Below are positions 15,128 through 23,624 of a stretch of DNA of 64,000 nt, in pieces. The stretch lies in the NCBI RefSeq assembly GCF_008327685.1, contig NZ_BDDE01000030.1, positions 62,001 through 126,000 of the forward strand, written 5' to 3'. Within the stretch, counting starts at the first letter, position 1. Each line of letters begins with the position of its first letter. The translations under genes were made by a program, and so were the position numbers. Under the pieces are notes generated by a model. It was not told the DNA's origin and made no database searches. It worked only from the letters and a program-made list of their open reading frames with translations. Source of the DNA: Actinomadura sp. K4S16. GTDB taxonomy: Bacteria; Actinomycetota; Actinomycetes; Streptosporangiales; Streptosporangiaceae.

Positions 15128-17281
15128 GTGAACCCCTTGACCGCCAGCGTGTTCGACCTTCCCGAGCGCCTGTCCGCGAAGGCCGACCCGGCGCTGACCG
15201 AGCGCGACGAGCGGCATTTCGCGGCGATCGCCGAGAGCCTCGACCAGGCGATCCGCGACCTGTCCGACCGCCTCGAGGCCGAGCGCAAGGCGCCCGGCGG
15301 CATAGGGCAGCGGGCGATGGACCGGGACATGGAGATCCATCGCCTCACCGCCCGGCTGCGCACGCTCCGCCGCTTCGGCCTGGACCTCTGCCTCGGGCAC
15401 ATGGTCGGCGCGGACGGCTCCGAGCCCGTCTACGTCGGCCGGCTCGGCCTCACCGACACCACGGGCCGCCGGCTGCTCCTCGACTGGCGCTCGCCCGCGG
15501 CCGAACCCTTCTTCGGCGCGACCCACGCCAACCCGATGGGGCTGGCGAGCCGCCGCCGGTACCGCTGGACCGCCGGCCGGATCAGCGACTACTGGGACGA
15601 GGTGTTCACCGCGGACGAGTTCGCCGGGCACGCCGCGCTGGACGACCAGTCCGCGTTCATCGCGAGCCTGGGCGGCGACCGGTCCGACCGGATGCGCGAC
15701 GTGCTCGGCACCATCCAGGCCGACCAGGACGCGATCATCCGCGCGGGGTCGCGCGGCGCCCTCGTCGTCGACGGCGGCCCCGGCACGGGCAAGACGGTCG
15801 TCGCCCTGCACCGCTCCGCCTACCTCCTCTACTCCGATCCGCGCCTCGGCCACCACCGGGGCGGCGTGCTGTTCGTCGGCCCGCACCAGCCCTACCTGGC
15901 CTATGTGTCCGACGTGCTTCCCAGCCTCGGAGAGGAGGGCGTGCAGACCTGCACCCTGCGGGATCTCGTCGCCGAGGGCGCGGGTGCGGCGGTCGAGGCC
16001 GACCCGGTCGCGGCCCGGCTGAAGTCGTCCGCGGACATGGTCAAGGCGATCCAGAAGGCCGTCAGGTTCTACGAGAACCCGCCCACCGAGGGGATGGAGG
16101 TCACCACCCACTGGTCCGACGTCTGGCTGAGCCCCGCCGACTGGGCCGAGGCGTTCCAGGCGCCGGAACCCGGGACGCCGCACAACGAGGCGCGCGACCA
16201 GATCTGGGAGGAACTGCTCACGATCCTGGCGGACAAGCACGAGGGCGACGCGTCGCCCGACCTGGTCCGCAGGTCGCTCCGGCAGGACCCGGAGCTGCGC
16301 ACCGCCTTCAACCGCGCGTGGCCGCTGATCGAGGCGGCCGACCTCGTCGGGGACCTGTGGTCGGTGCCCGCCTACCTGCGGTTGTGCGCGCCCTGGCTCG
16401 GCGCCGACGAGATCCGCCGGTTGCAGCGTGAGGACGCCCAGGCCTGGACGGTGTCCGACCTGCCGCTCCTGGACGCCGCGCGGCAGCGGCTCGGCGACCC
16501 GAAGGCGCCGCTGCGCAGGCGCCGCCGCGAGGCCGCCGTCGCCGCCGAGCGCGAGCGCATGGCCAGGGTCGTGGACGACCTGATCGAGGTGGCCGACGAC
16601 GAGTACGGGACGGGGCTGGTGACGATGCTGCGCGGCGAGGACTTCCATGACGTCCTCGTCGACGAGAGCGCCCTGGGCGGCGCCGACCCGGACCTGCTCG
16701 CCGGCCCGTTCGCGCACGTCGTCGTGGACGAGGCGCAGGAGCTGACCGACGCGGAGTGGCAGATGCTGCTGCTGCGCTGCCCGTCCCGGAGCTTCACCAT
16801 CGTCGGGGACCGCGCCCAGGCCAGGCACGGGTTCACCGAGTCGTGGCGGGAACGGCTCGAACGGGTCGGGTTCGACCGGATCGAACTGGCGTCCCTGAGC
16901 ATCAACTACCGGACGCCGGAGGAGATCATGGCGGAGGCCGAGCCGGTCATCCGGGCCGCGCTCCCGGACGCCAACGTGCCGACGTCGATCCGCGGGACCG
17001 GCGTCCCCGTCGTCCACGGCTCGGCCGCGGACCTGGACGCGGTCATCGGCGCCTGGCTCGCCGCGCACGACGACGGGATCGCCTGCGTCATCGGCGATCC
17101 GGCGTTCCCGGGGACGCCCCGCGTCCGGTCGCTCACCCCGGAGCTGGCCAAGGGGCTGGAGTTCGACCTGGTCGTGCTCGTCGACCCGGAGGGGTTCGGC
17201 GACGGCATCGAGGGCGCGGTCGACCGCTACGTCGCGATGACCCGGGCGACCCGGGAGCTCGTCGTCCTCACGAGCCCCTGA
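15128..17281 (+). CDS. helR: HelR/HelD-type RNA polymerase recycling ATPase (UvrD-like helicase fold)
   Basis: 717 residues. The N-terminal coiled region (about 20-60, with LDQAIRDLSDRLEAERK) is expected to enter the polymerase channel. SF1 motor motifs follow: Walker A GGPGTGKT (216-223), Walker B VVVDEAQE (531-538), motif III-like IVGDRAQ, and YVAMTRATRELVVL near the end. HelD-class proteins bind RNA polymerase, pull it off DNA and, in the HelR subtype, displace rifamycin. The start phrase NPLTASVFDLPERLSAKADP, the length and the upstream RAE favour HelR. GTG 15128 has a weak GGAG nine bases upstream. It is monocistronic, probably induced by rifamycins. Confidence 0.85.
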   Translation: MNPLTASVFDLPERLSAKADPALTERDERHFAAIAESLDQAIRDLSDRLEAERKAPGGIGQRAMDRDMEIHRLTARLRTLRRFGLDLCLGHMVGADGSEPVYVGRLGLTDTTGRRLLLDWRSPAAEPFFGATHANPMGLASRRRYRWTAGRISDYWDEVFTADEFAGHAALDDQSAFIASLGGDRSDRMRDVLGTIQADQDAIIRAGSRGALVVDGGPGTGKTVVALHRSAYLLYSDPRLGHHRGGVLFVGPHQPYLAYVSDVLPSLGEEGVQTCTLRDLVAEGAGAAVEADPVAARLKSSADMVKAIQKAVRFYENPPTEGMEVTTHWSDVWLSPADWAEAFQAPEPGTPHNEARDQIWEELLTILADKHEGDASPDLVRRSLRQDPELRTAFNRAWPLIEAADLVGDLWSVPAYLRLCAPWLGADEIRRLQREDAQAWTVSDLPLLDAARQRLGDPKAPLRRRRREAAVAAERERMARVVDDLIEVADDEYGTGLVTMLRGEDFHDVLVDESALGGADPDLLAGPFAHVVVDEAQELTDAEWQMLLLRCPSRSFTIVGDRAQARHGFTESWRERLERVGFDRIELASLSINYRTPEEIMAEAEPVIRAALPDANVPTSIRGTGVPVVHGSAADLDAVIGAWLAAHDDGIACVIGDPAFPGTPRVRSLTPELAKGLEFDLVVLVDPEGFGDGIEGAVDRYVAMTRATRELVVLTSP

Positions 17282-17296
17282 CCCGCCGGGCCCGGC

Positions 17297-17848
17297 TCAG
17301 TCCCCGACCTGGCTCTTCGGGCTCGGGCCGCCGAGCCCGGCGAGCAGCTCGCGCAGCAGGCCGGCGAGCTGATCGCGGCGGTCGGGGGCCAGGTGGCCGA
17401 TGAGGCGGTCCTCGGCCCCGAGCAGGTCGGCGACGACGCGGTCGAGCAGGGCCCTGCCGTCCCCGGTGAGGGTGACCGCCCGCGTGTGGTAGCCGGATCC
17501 GGCGGTGGTCCGTTCGACGAGCCCGGCCTCCGCCGCCCGCTCCACCCGCTGGGTGATCGCCCCGCGCGTCACCATGCAGGCGTCGGCCAACTCGCCCGGG
17601 CTCATCCGGTACGGCGGGCCGGCGCGGCGCAGCGTGGACAGCAGGTCCAGCGTCGCGACGTCCACTCCCAGCTTCGCCAGGAGGCGGCGGCGCTCGTCGC
17701 CGAAGACCTTGGCGGCCCACCAGATCCTGGTGACGACCCCGATCGACTCCACCGGGACGCCCGGCAGCTCGCGCCGCCAGGCGTCCTGGATGGCGTCGGC
17801 GCCGTCGCGTGGCGGCTCGGCGGCCACGCGCGGCGGCTCAGCGGCCAC
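17297..17848 (-). CDS. MarR-family regulator
   Basis: 183 residues. The winged helix is SPGELADACMVTRGAITQRVERAAEAGLVERT, followed by a MarR wing (GSGYHTRAVTLTGDGRALL). Helices on both sides form the dimer. The GTG start overlaps the end of the upstream SDR gene by 11 bp, so the two are translated from one message. The first 14 codons repeat a VAAEPPR-like unit twice, a small in-frame duplication that may shift the true start to a later codon. It likely represses its own operon via the dyad at 18604. Confidence 0.85.
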   Translation of the reverse strand: MAAEPPRVAAEPPRDGADAIQDAWRRELPGVPVESIGVVTRIWWAAKVFGDERRRLLAKLGVDVATLDLLSTLRRAGPPYRMSPGELADACMVTRGAITQRVERAAEAGLVERTTAGSGYHTRAVTLTGDGRALLDRVVADLLGAEDRLIGHLAPDRRDQLAGLLRELLAGLGGPSPKSQVGD

Positions 17849-18560
17849 GCTCGGCCCCGCCGTTCACCTGGATTATCTGCGCGGTGACGTGCCCCGCGCC
17901 GGGCGAGGCGAGCCAGTGCACGGTCTCGGCGACGTCACCCGGCGTCCCGGCCCGGCCGGTGTGTGTCTGCGCGACCAGCGCCGCGCGGCGCTCGCCGCTC
18001 ATGGAGCCGCCGAAGAACTCGGTGTCCTCGATGAACCCCGGAGCGACCACGTTGACCGTGATGCCGCGCGGCCCGAGTGCGGCGGCGAGATCGAACGCGT
18101 AGGGGTGCAGGGCCGCCTTCATCGGGCCGTAGGACGTGCCGCGCGAGCCGCGGAGCGCCGCGACCGACGAGACGAACACGACCCTCCCGGACGGGTTCAG
18201 CAGATCGCGGAACGCCTCGGTCGGCAGCACCGCGGTCAGGACGTTGGCGCGGAAGTTGCTCGTCCACCGCTCCGCGACGCCGTCGGGACCGCCGTGGTAC
18301 TCGGCGTTGCCGCCCGCGCAGTTGACCAGCACGTCGATCGAGCCGAAGCGCCCGGCCAGCTCGGCGCGGACGCGTTCGACCTCCGCCGGGTCGCCGAGGT
18401 CGGCCGGCAGCGCGGTGCCGCCGATCTTCCCGGCCGCCTCCTCCAGCACGCCGGCGCGGCGGCCGATGACGACGGTCCGGTCCCCGTCGGCCGCGAAACG
18501 GGCCGCCACCGCCCTCCCGATGCCGGTGCCGCCGCCGCTGACCACGATCGTGCGCGCCAT
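17838..18560 (-). CDS. Short-chain dehydrogenase/reductase
   Basis: 240 residues with all SDR hallmarks: cofactor motif VSGGGTGIGRAVA (TGxxxGxG type), LVNCAGG, catalytic Ser in FVSSVAALRG, and the Tyr-x3-Lys site as YGPMK. It should bind NAD(P)H; RR in VIGRRAG after the second strand hints at NADPH. The substrate is unknown. ATG 18560 follows GGAGGGGTTGGAG. First gene of an operon with the MarR regulator, so the substrate or product may be the MarR ligand. Confidence 0.88.
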   Translation of the reverse strand: MARTIVVSGGGTGIGRAVAARFAADGDRTVVIGRRAGVLEEAAGKIGGTALPADLGDPAEVERVRAELAGRFGSIDVLVNCAGGNAEYHGGPDGVAERWTSNFRANVLTAVLPTEAFRDLLNPSGRVVFVSSVAALRGSRGTSYGPMKAALHPYAFDLAAALGPRGITVNVVAPGFIEDTEFFGGSMSGERRAALVAQTHTGRAGTPGDVAETVHWLASPGAGHVTAQIIQVNGGAERGR

Positions 18561-18603
18561 CTCCAACCCCTCCCCGTGTCCAGGTCCCACCGTGTTCCGG
18601 ACC

Positions 18604-18623
18604 TGAGTTTAGACCTAAAGTCA
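18604..18623. promoter_or_regulatory. MarR operator upstream of the SDR-marR operon
   Basis: TGAGTTTAGACCTAAAGTCA is a 20-bp dyad (TGA-TTTAG around AC, then CTAAA-TCA), AT-rich in a GC-rich setting. It lies 43 bp upstream of the SDR start. On the minus strand TAAACT within it would serve as a -10, so binding would block transcription. The MarR protein encoded in the same operon is the likely ligand. Confidence 0.6.
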
Positions 18624-18885
18624 GCCGGTCCGCGACCCGGCCGTCCGGGACGCCATTTCTTCCCGTTCCTGGCCGGGCTCGGCCGATTCCACGGCTCGAA
18701 GCCCTTTCCTGGTGGAGGCCTTTGGAGGCCCCCTAGCAGAAAGGGGAGGTGTTCGCCAGAACCTCCGGCGCCGTTCTTCCCGCACCGTGAACGGTTCCCC
18801 GGGCACTATCCGGTATTCGCCGGAATCCGGGATCTTTCTTCCAGCCGCGACCGTCCCGTGGTCGCGGCCCGGAGAAAGGCCAGAG

Positions 18886-19785
18886 ATGGTCCGTCGAATC
18901 GTCCGAGTCCTCGCGGCGCTGGTGGTCGCCGTCGCCGCCGCCGCGGCCGTGGTGGTCGCGCAGAGCCCCGCGTGGGCGTCCGGTCCGGCCCGCGGCAACG
19001 GCAAGTCGGAACCCGTCTATTTCATCCACGGAATCGACTGGAACCACGCCACGGCGGGAAATGCCAAGGTGGACTGCAAGAGTGCGTGGAGTTCCGCGCA
19101 GACCGCTCTGCGTAACGGCGGGTGGACCGGCAAGTTCATCACGTGGGGGTACTACAAGAAGGACGTGAACTGCACACGGAAAGTGAACGGGAACCTGGAC
19201 AGCAGGATCCAGGAACTCGGCCGCAGGCTCGCCTGGGACATCTACAACAACTACTCCAGGCACGGGAAGTCGGTCGACGTCGTCGCCCACTCCATGGGCG
19301 GCCTGGTCGTCCGGGCGGCCATCACCGGGGTGAAGAAGTACCACCAGAACGCCGACTGGCCGAACTACATCTACATCGAGGACGTCGCCACGTTCAGCAC
19401 CCCGTTCAGCGGCACGAACTGGGCCACGACCTGCACGCTGGCGCGCGGGTGGAAGCAGTGCAGCGACATGCGTCCCGGCAGCGGCTTCCTCAGCTGGGCG
19501 GGTCAGAACCCTCAGTCCAACCAGGGCACCGACTGGACGCTGATGGGCGCCAGCGACGATGACGTCGTCACCAGCGGCGCCGCGATCAGCATGAAGGCCA
19601 AGCACAAGGCCGTCTACGCCGCCGGCCAGGGCCTTGAGCACTCCTCTATCAAGAACAAGGGGCCCGGCCCCCACTGGAAGATGAAGTACTCGCACGACAA
19701 CGGGAGCCACTGGACCAACACGAGCAACGGACCGGGGCCGCTCAAGCTGATGATGAACGCCCTCTACTACTGGTCCCGCTCCTAG
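18886..19785 (+). CDS. Secreted lipase/esterase (alpha/beta hydrolase)
   Basis: 299 residues. A signal peptide (MVRRIVRVLAALVVAVAAAA and following, Ala-rich) ends near AWA-S at residue 31. The mature part has an oxyanion HG motif (YFIHGID, about 46-51), a nucleophile elbow AHSMGG with Ser136, and a later His in the C-terminal third. Four cysteines could form two disulfides. It resembles secreted triacylglycerol lipases of actinomycetes. ATG 18886 follows GGAGAAAGG; the in-frame sequence upstream lacks coding character. Ends at a strong hairpin shared with the convergent gene. Confidence 0.8.
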   Translation: MVRRIVRVLAALVVAVAAAAAVVVAQSPAWASGPARGNGKSEPVYFIHGIDWNHATAGNAKVDCKSAWSSAQTALRNGGWTGKFITWGYYKKDVNCTRKVNGNLDSRIQELGRRLAWDIYNNYSRHGKSVDVVAHSMGGLVVRAAITGVKKYHQNADWPNYIYIEDVATFSTPFSGTNWATTCTLARGWKQCSDMRPGSGFLSWAGQNPQSNQGTDWTLMGASDDDVVTSGAAISMKAKHKAVYAAGQGLEHSSIKNKGPGPHWKMKYSHDNGSHWTNTSNGPGPLKLMMNALYYWSRS

Positions 19786-19818
19786 CGGCGACCCGGCGCT
19801 CCGCGCACCCGCCGAAAC

Positions 19819-19846
19819 GGCCCCGGGCCTCCACCGGCCCGGGGCC
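19819..19846. terminator. Bidirectional hairpin terminator
   Basis: GGCCCCGGGCC, a 6-base loop and GGCCCGGGGCC form a perfect 11-bp stem between two convergent genes (the lipase and the DUF1801 gene). There is no T-run, as is common for actinobacterial terminators. Confidence 0.8.
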
Positions 19847-19866
19847 TCCGACCGTCCCGGCGGTCC

Positions 19867-20343
19867 TCAGCCCGCGGCCTTCTCCACGAGCGCGGCGATC
19901 CGCGCCTCGCCCTCGGCGGTCAGCTCCGCCAGCGCGTAGGCGGTCGGCCACATGGCGCCGTCGTCGAGCGCCGCCACGTCGCTGAAACCGAGGGTCGCGT
20001 ACCTCGTCTTGAACTTCGCCTTGGCCTGGAAGAAGCAGAGCACCTTGCCGTCCTTGGAGTAGGCGGGCTGGCCGTACCAGAGCCTGGGCACGAGGTCCGG
20101 CGCCGCGGCCTTGACGATCTCGTGCACCCGCTCGGCGATGACCCGGTCCGCCTCGTCCATCTCGGCGATCTTGGCGAGGACGTCGGCCTCCCCGTCGGCC
20201 TTCGCCTTGCCCGGGCTGCGGCGCGCGGCCTTCTTCAGCTCCTGGGCGTGCTCCTTCATCGCGGCCCGCTCCTCGTCGGTGAAGCCGTCGTACTGGGCGC
20301 CGGCCGCGGCGGTGCCCCTGGTGGTCTTCTTCGTTTCGCTCAT
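19867..20343 (-). CDS. DUF1801/YdhG-like domain protein
   Basis: 158 residues. The core VHEIVKAAAPDLVPRLWYGQPAYSKDGKVLCFFQAKAKFKTRYATLGF (in pieces) is the DUF1801 signature with the aromatic W-Y-G-x-P-A-Y. An N-terminal Lys/Arg/Glu-rich extension of about 70 residues (DEERAAMKEHAQELKK) may bind nucleic acid or be a linker. The biochemical role is unknown; related folds occur in the frataxin-like YdhG group. ATG 20343 is supported by position. It is 49 bp upstream of the AhpD-like gene on the same strand, so an operon is possible. Confidence 0.8.
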   Translation of the reverse strand: MSETKKTTRGTAAAGAQYDGFTDEERAAMKEHAQELKKAARRSPGKAKADGEADVLAKIAEMDEADRVIAERVHEIVKAAAPDLVPRLWYGQPAYSKDGKVLCFFQAKAKFKTRYATLGFSDVAALDDGAMWPTAYALAELTAEGEARIAALVEKAAG

Positions 20344-20392
20344 GGCTGGATTCTCCTGGTTCGCGAGTGAGTCGTGCCTGGACGGGGTGCGC

Positions 20393-20848
20393 TCAGCCCC
20401 ACGCGCCGGCGATCTGCCGGGTCGTGGCGTTGAGGCGGTTGAACATGTTGGTCACGCCGATCATCAGGACGATCGCGGCCAGCTGCCTCTCGTCGAAGTA
20501 GGTGGCGGCGGCGTCCCAGACGTCGTCGCCCACGGCGTCGGCGCGGTCGGCCAGCCGGGTCGCGGTCTCGGCCAGGGCCAGCGCCGCCCGCTCCTCCTCG
20601 GTGAAGTACGGGGCCTCCCGCCAGGCGGCGACGGTGGCCAGCCGCTCGTCGCTCACCCCGGCCTTGCGCGCCGTCTTGGCGCCGGCGTCCACGCAGGCGC
20701 TGCAGCCGTTGATCTGGCTGACCCGCAGGTGCACCAGTTCGAGGATCTCCTCCGACACCCCGCCGGAGTGCGCGGCCTTGAAGATCTCCTGGATGGGCTG
20801 CATCGCGCCGGACAGGACCATGGCGGGGTTCTTCATACGGGACTGCAT
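20393..20848 (-). CDS. Carboxymuconolactone decarboxylase/AhpD-like protein
   Basis: 151 residues, all-helical CMD domain. LVHLRVSQINGCSACVDAGAKTARKAG contains the Cys-x2-Cys plus His/Asp arrangement of AhpD-like peroxidase partners (Cys49 and Cys52). It is probably an alkylhydroperoxidase-type antioxidant that forms trimers. ATG 20848 gives the family length. It is divergent from the large STAND regulator at 21026; whether that protein controls it is not visible. Confidence 0.85.
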   Translation of the reverse strand: MQSRMKNPAMVLSGAMQPIQEIFKAAHSGGVSEEILELVHLRVSQINGCSACVDAGAKTARKAGVSDERLATVAAWREAPYFTEEERAALALAETATRLADRADAVGDDVWDAAATYFDERQLAAIVLMIGVTNMFNRLNATTRQIAGAWG

Positions 20849-21025
20849 CTGCGTTTCTCCTCTGCGTGGCGCGCCCCCTTTCCTCGAGGGCATGTCACCA
20901 TCACAGCCGCCGGGGCCTACGATGACGACGTCGGTGGGACACCGTGGGACAGCTGAAACGGCTCTGAGCAGCGGAGACGCGCCTGGGACGGTTTCCGCCG
21001 CGGTGGGACGGAGAGGCGGGGATCG

Positions 21026-23521
21026 GTGGTCGCGCAGCAGCACCGGGCGGCGAAGGCCGACCCGCAGGACGAGCTGGCGGCCCGGCTGCGCATGCTCCAG
21101 GAGGTGTCCGGACGCGGCGTCCGCGCCCTCGCGCGCGATGCCGGGCTCAGCTCCTCGTCGCTGTCGCGCTACCTCAGCGGCCAGACCGTGCCGCCCTGGA
21201 CGGCGGTCATCGCGCTCTGCCGCCTGCTCAAGCGCGACCCCCGCCCGCTGCGTCCGCTGTGGGAGCGGGCGTCCAACCCGCTGCCGGCGCCCCCGAAGAC
21301 CAGCCGCCAGGTCCAGCCCCCGGCGCCGCCGGCCGGCGCGCCGCGCCCGCCCCGCAACGACCTGCCGCGCGACGTCCCCGACTTCACCGGGCGCGAGGCC
21401 GAGATGGAGGCCGTGCTCGCCGCGGTGGAGACCGGCCGGGTGGTGGCCGTCGACGGCATGGCGGGCGTCGGCAAGACCTGCCTCGCCGTCCACGCCGCGC
21501 ACCGGCTCGCCGCCGGCTACCCCGACGCCCAGCTCTACGTGGACCTCCACGGGTTCACCGCCGGGCGGGAACCGCTCGACCCCGACGCCGCCCTGCGGAC
21601 CCTGCTCGCCGCCCTGGACGTGCCGTCGGAGAAGATCCCGCAGGAGGGCGGCATCGAGCCGCTGGCCGCCTGCTGGCGGTCGGAACTGGCGCACCGGCGG
21701 GCCGTCGTCGTCCTCGACAACGCCGCGGACGCCGACCAGGTCCGCCCGCTGCTGCCCGGCGCGGGCCCGTCCGTCGCCCTGATCACCAGCCGCAACCGGC
21801 TGCTGGGCCTGGAGGAGGTGCCCCCGGTGTCGCTGGACGTGCTGACACCGCGGGAGAGCGCCGAACTGCTCGCCCGCGCCAGCGGGGACCCGGGCGGACC
21901 GGACGGCCGGCTGGCGCGCGAGCCCGAGGCCGCCGCCGAGGTCCTGCGGCTGTGCGGCCGGCTGCCGCTGGCCCTGCGGCTGGCCGCGGCGCGGCTGCGG
22001 CACCGGCCGGGCTGGACCGTGGGCATCCTCGTCGAGCGGATGGCCGAGGGCGCCACGGAGTTCGACACCGCGTTCGCCATGTCGGTGCGGCAGCTGGACC
22101 GGGCGCAGCACCGCTTCTTCCGGCTGCTGGGCCTGCTGCCCGGGGCGACCTTCGACGAGTACGTGGCGGCGGCGCTGGCGGGCGTCCCGGTGCGCGCCGC
22201 CCGGGCGACGCTGGAGAACCTTCTCGACGCGCACCTCGTCCAGCAGCCGGCGGCGGGCCGCTACCGGCTGCACGACCTGGTGCGCCTGCACGCGCGCCGC
22301 GCCGGCGCCGAGCACGACCCGCCCGCCGAACGCGAGAAGGCGCTCGGCAGGGTGCTCGACTACTACGTGCACGCGGCGGCCGCCGCCGACGCCGCGGTGT
22401 CGTACCTGCCCCCCGTCCTGGAAGTCTCGGCGGGCCGGCCCCCGGCCGAACTGCCGGCGTTCGCCGGCAAGCACGCGGCGCTGGGCTGGTTCGGCGCGGA
22501 GTACGCCAACCTGATGGCCGTCTTCGAGGCGGCGGTCGCGGCCGGAGCCGACGCCCACGTGTGCGAGCTGCCCCGCCACATGCGGGCCTTCTTCGCGCGG
22601 CGCTGCGGCACGACGCACCTGAACGTCCTCTTCGAGCACTCGCTGGCCGCCGCGCGGCGCCTGGACGACCCGCTGCAACTGGCCGAGGCGCACAGCGACC
22701 TCGGCTTCGCCCGCTACAACGCGGGCCGGATGGCGGAGGCGGACGCCGCGTACCAGGCGGCGGAGCCGCTGGTGTCCCGGGCCGGGGACGCCAGGGCCGA
22801 GGCCGAGCTGACCATGCGCCGGGGCTACCTGCGCTGGGACGAGGGCCGCGTCGAGGAGCCGCTCGACCTCTTCCGGCGGGCGGGAAGGCTCTACGCGGAC
22901 GCCGGCTGCCCCACGGGAACGGCCCATGCGATCGCGTACGAGGCCTGGGCCAAGCTGCAGCTCGGGCACCGCGAGGAGGCGGCGAGGCTGGCCCGCACCG
23001 TGCTGGACCTCCCGCACACCGACCCCGCCTGGCCCCCGGTCCTGACGGCCCGCATCACCCTCGGGGTCGCCATCGCCCAGGAGGAGCCCGACGAGGCGAT
23101 GGCACACCTGGAGCGGGCGCTCGCGCTGGCGCGCGAGGACGGGCACAGGCACAACGAGGCGTGGTGCCTCAACTGCCTCGGCGTGGCCCTGCGGCAGGCG
23201 GGCCGGTACGAGGAGGCGCTCGCCGCCCACCGTCAGGCGTTCGCCCTGCTGGACGAGCTGTTCGAGGAGCACTGGAAGATCCACTTCCTCTACGGCCATG
23301 CCGAGACCTGCCGGCTCGCGGGCCTCCCGGAGGAGGCGCTGCGGCTGCACCGGGAGGCGCTGGAACTGGCCCCGAGACTGGGATACCGGTACGCGGAGGC
23401 GCTGGCCCGCGAGGGGATCGCCGCCGTCCTCGACGGCACGGACCCGGGCGCGGCCGCCGAGCACCGCGCGGCGGGGCAGGCCATCCGCCGGGAACTCGAA
23501 CCGGACGCCCGGCCGGCCTGA
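21026..23521 (+). CDS. HTH/NB-ARC/TPR regulator (STAND ATPase, AfsR-like architecture without SARP domain)
   Basis: 831 residues. An XRE-type HTH (about 25-65: GVRALARDAGLSSSSLSRYLSG) is followed by a Pro-rich linker and an NB-ARC NTPase with Walker A GMAGVGKT (144-151), Walker B AVVVLDNAADAD and the GLPLAL-like site (GRLPLALRLAA). A winged-helix region follows, then TPRs (about 560-830; e.g. EALAAHRQAFALLDEL). Such signal-transducing ATPases oligomerise on ligand binding and act as transcription regulators in actinomycetes. The target is unknown. GTG 21026 follows GGAGAGGCGGGGA. The TPR half suggests a protein or peptide ligand. Confidence 0.85.
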   Translation: MVAQQHRAAKADPQDELAARLRMLQEVSGRGVRALARDAGLSSSSLSRYLSGQTVPPWTAVIALCRLLKRDPRPLRPLWERASNPLPAPPKTSRQVQPPAPPAGAPRPPRNDLPRDVPDFTGREAEMEAVLAAVETGRVVAVDGMAGVGKTCLAVHAAHRLAAGYPDAQLYVDLHGFTAGREPLDPDAALRTLLAALDVPSEKIPQEGGIEPLAACWRSELAHRRAVVVLDNAADADQVRPLLPGAGPSVALITSRNRLLGLEEVPPVSLDVLTPRESAELLARASGDPGGPDGRLAREPEAAAEVLRLCGRLPLALRLAAARLRHRPGWTVGILVERMAEGATEFDTAFAMSVRQLDRAQHRFFRLLGLLPGATFDEYVAAALAGVPVRAARATLENLLDAHLVQQPAAGRYRLHDLVRLHARRAGAEHDPPAEREKALGRVLDYYVHAAAAADAAVSYLPPVLEVSAGRPPAELPAFAGKHAALGWFGAEYANLMAVFEAAVAAGADAHVCELPRHMRAFFARRCGTTHLNVLFEHSLAAARRLDDPLQLAEAHSDLGFARYNAGRMAEADAAYQAAEPLVSRAGDARAEAELTMRRGYLRWDEGRVEEPLDLFRRAGRLYADAGCPTGTAHAIAYEAWAKLQLGHREEAARLARTVLDLPHTDPAWPPVLTARITLGVAIAQEEPDEAMAHLERALALAREDGHRHNEAWCLNCLGVALRQAGRYEEALAAHRQAFALLDELFEEHWKIHFLYGHAETCRLAGLPEEALRLHREALELAPRLGYRYAEALAREGIAAVLDGTDPGAAAEHRAAGQAIRRELEPDARPA

Positions 23522-23624
23522 CGCTCCGCCGGCCGCGCCCACTGCCCCGGATCAAGCGTTCGCGCTATTGCGGTGGCCGTATCCGGGGCATGAGCATGGT
23601 GTTCCGGCTGGAAGGGGGCCCCTG

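Noticed and set aside
14252..17068. Long open frame antisense to the HelR-like gene
   Set aside because: Same shadow effect; the plus strand carries the conserved ATPase motifs and a regulatory element.
19819..19846. Perfect GC hairpin as an operator
   Set aside because: It lies between two convergent gene ends, so termination is the better reading.
20849..23542. Extension of the AhpD-like frame antisense through the STAND regulator
   Set aside because: The residues upstream of 20848 are shadow-like; family length and CMD motif start at ATG 20848.
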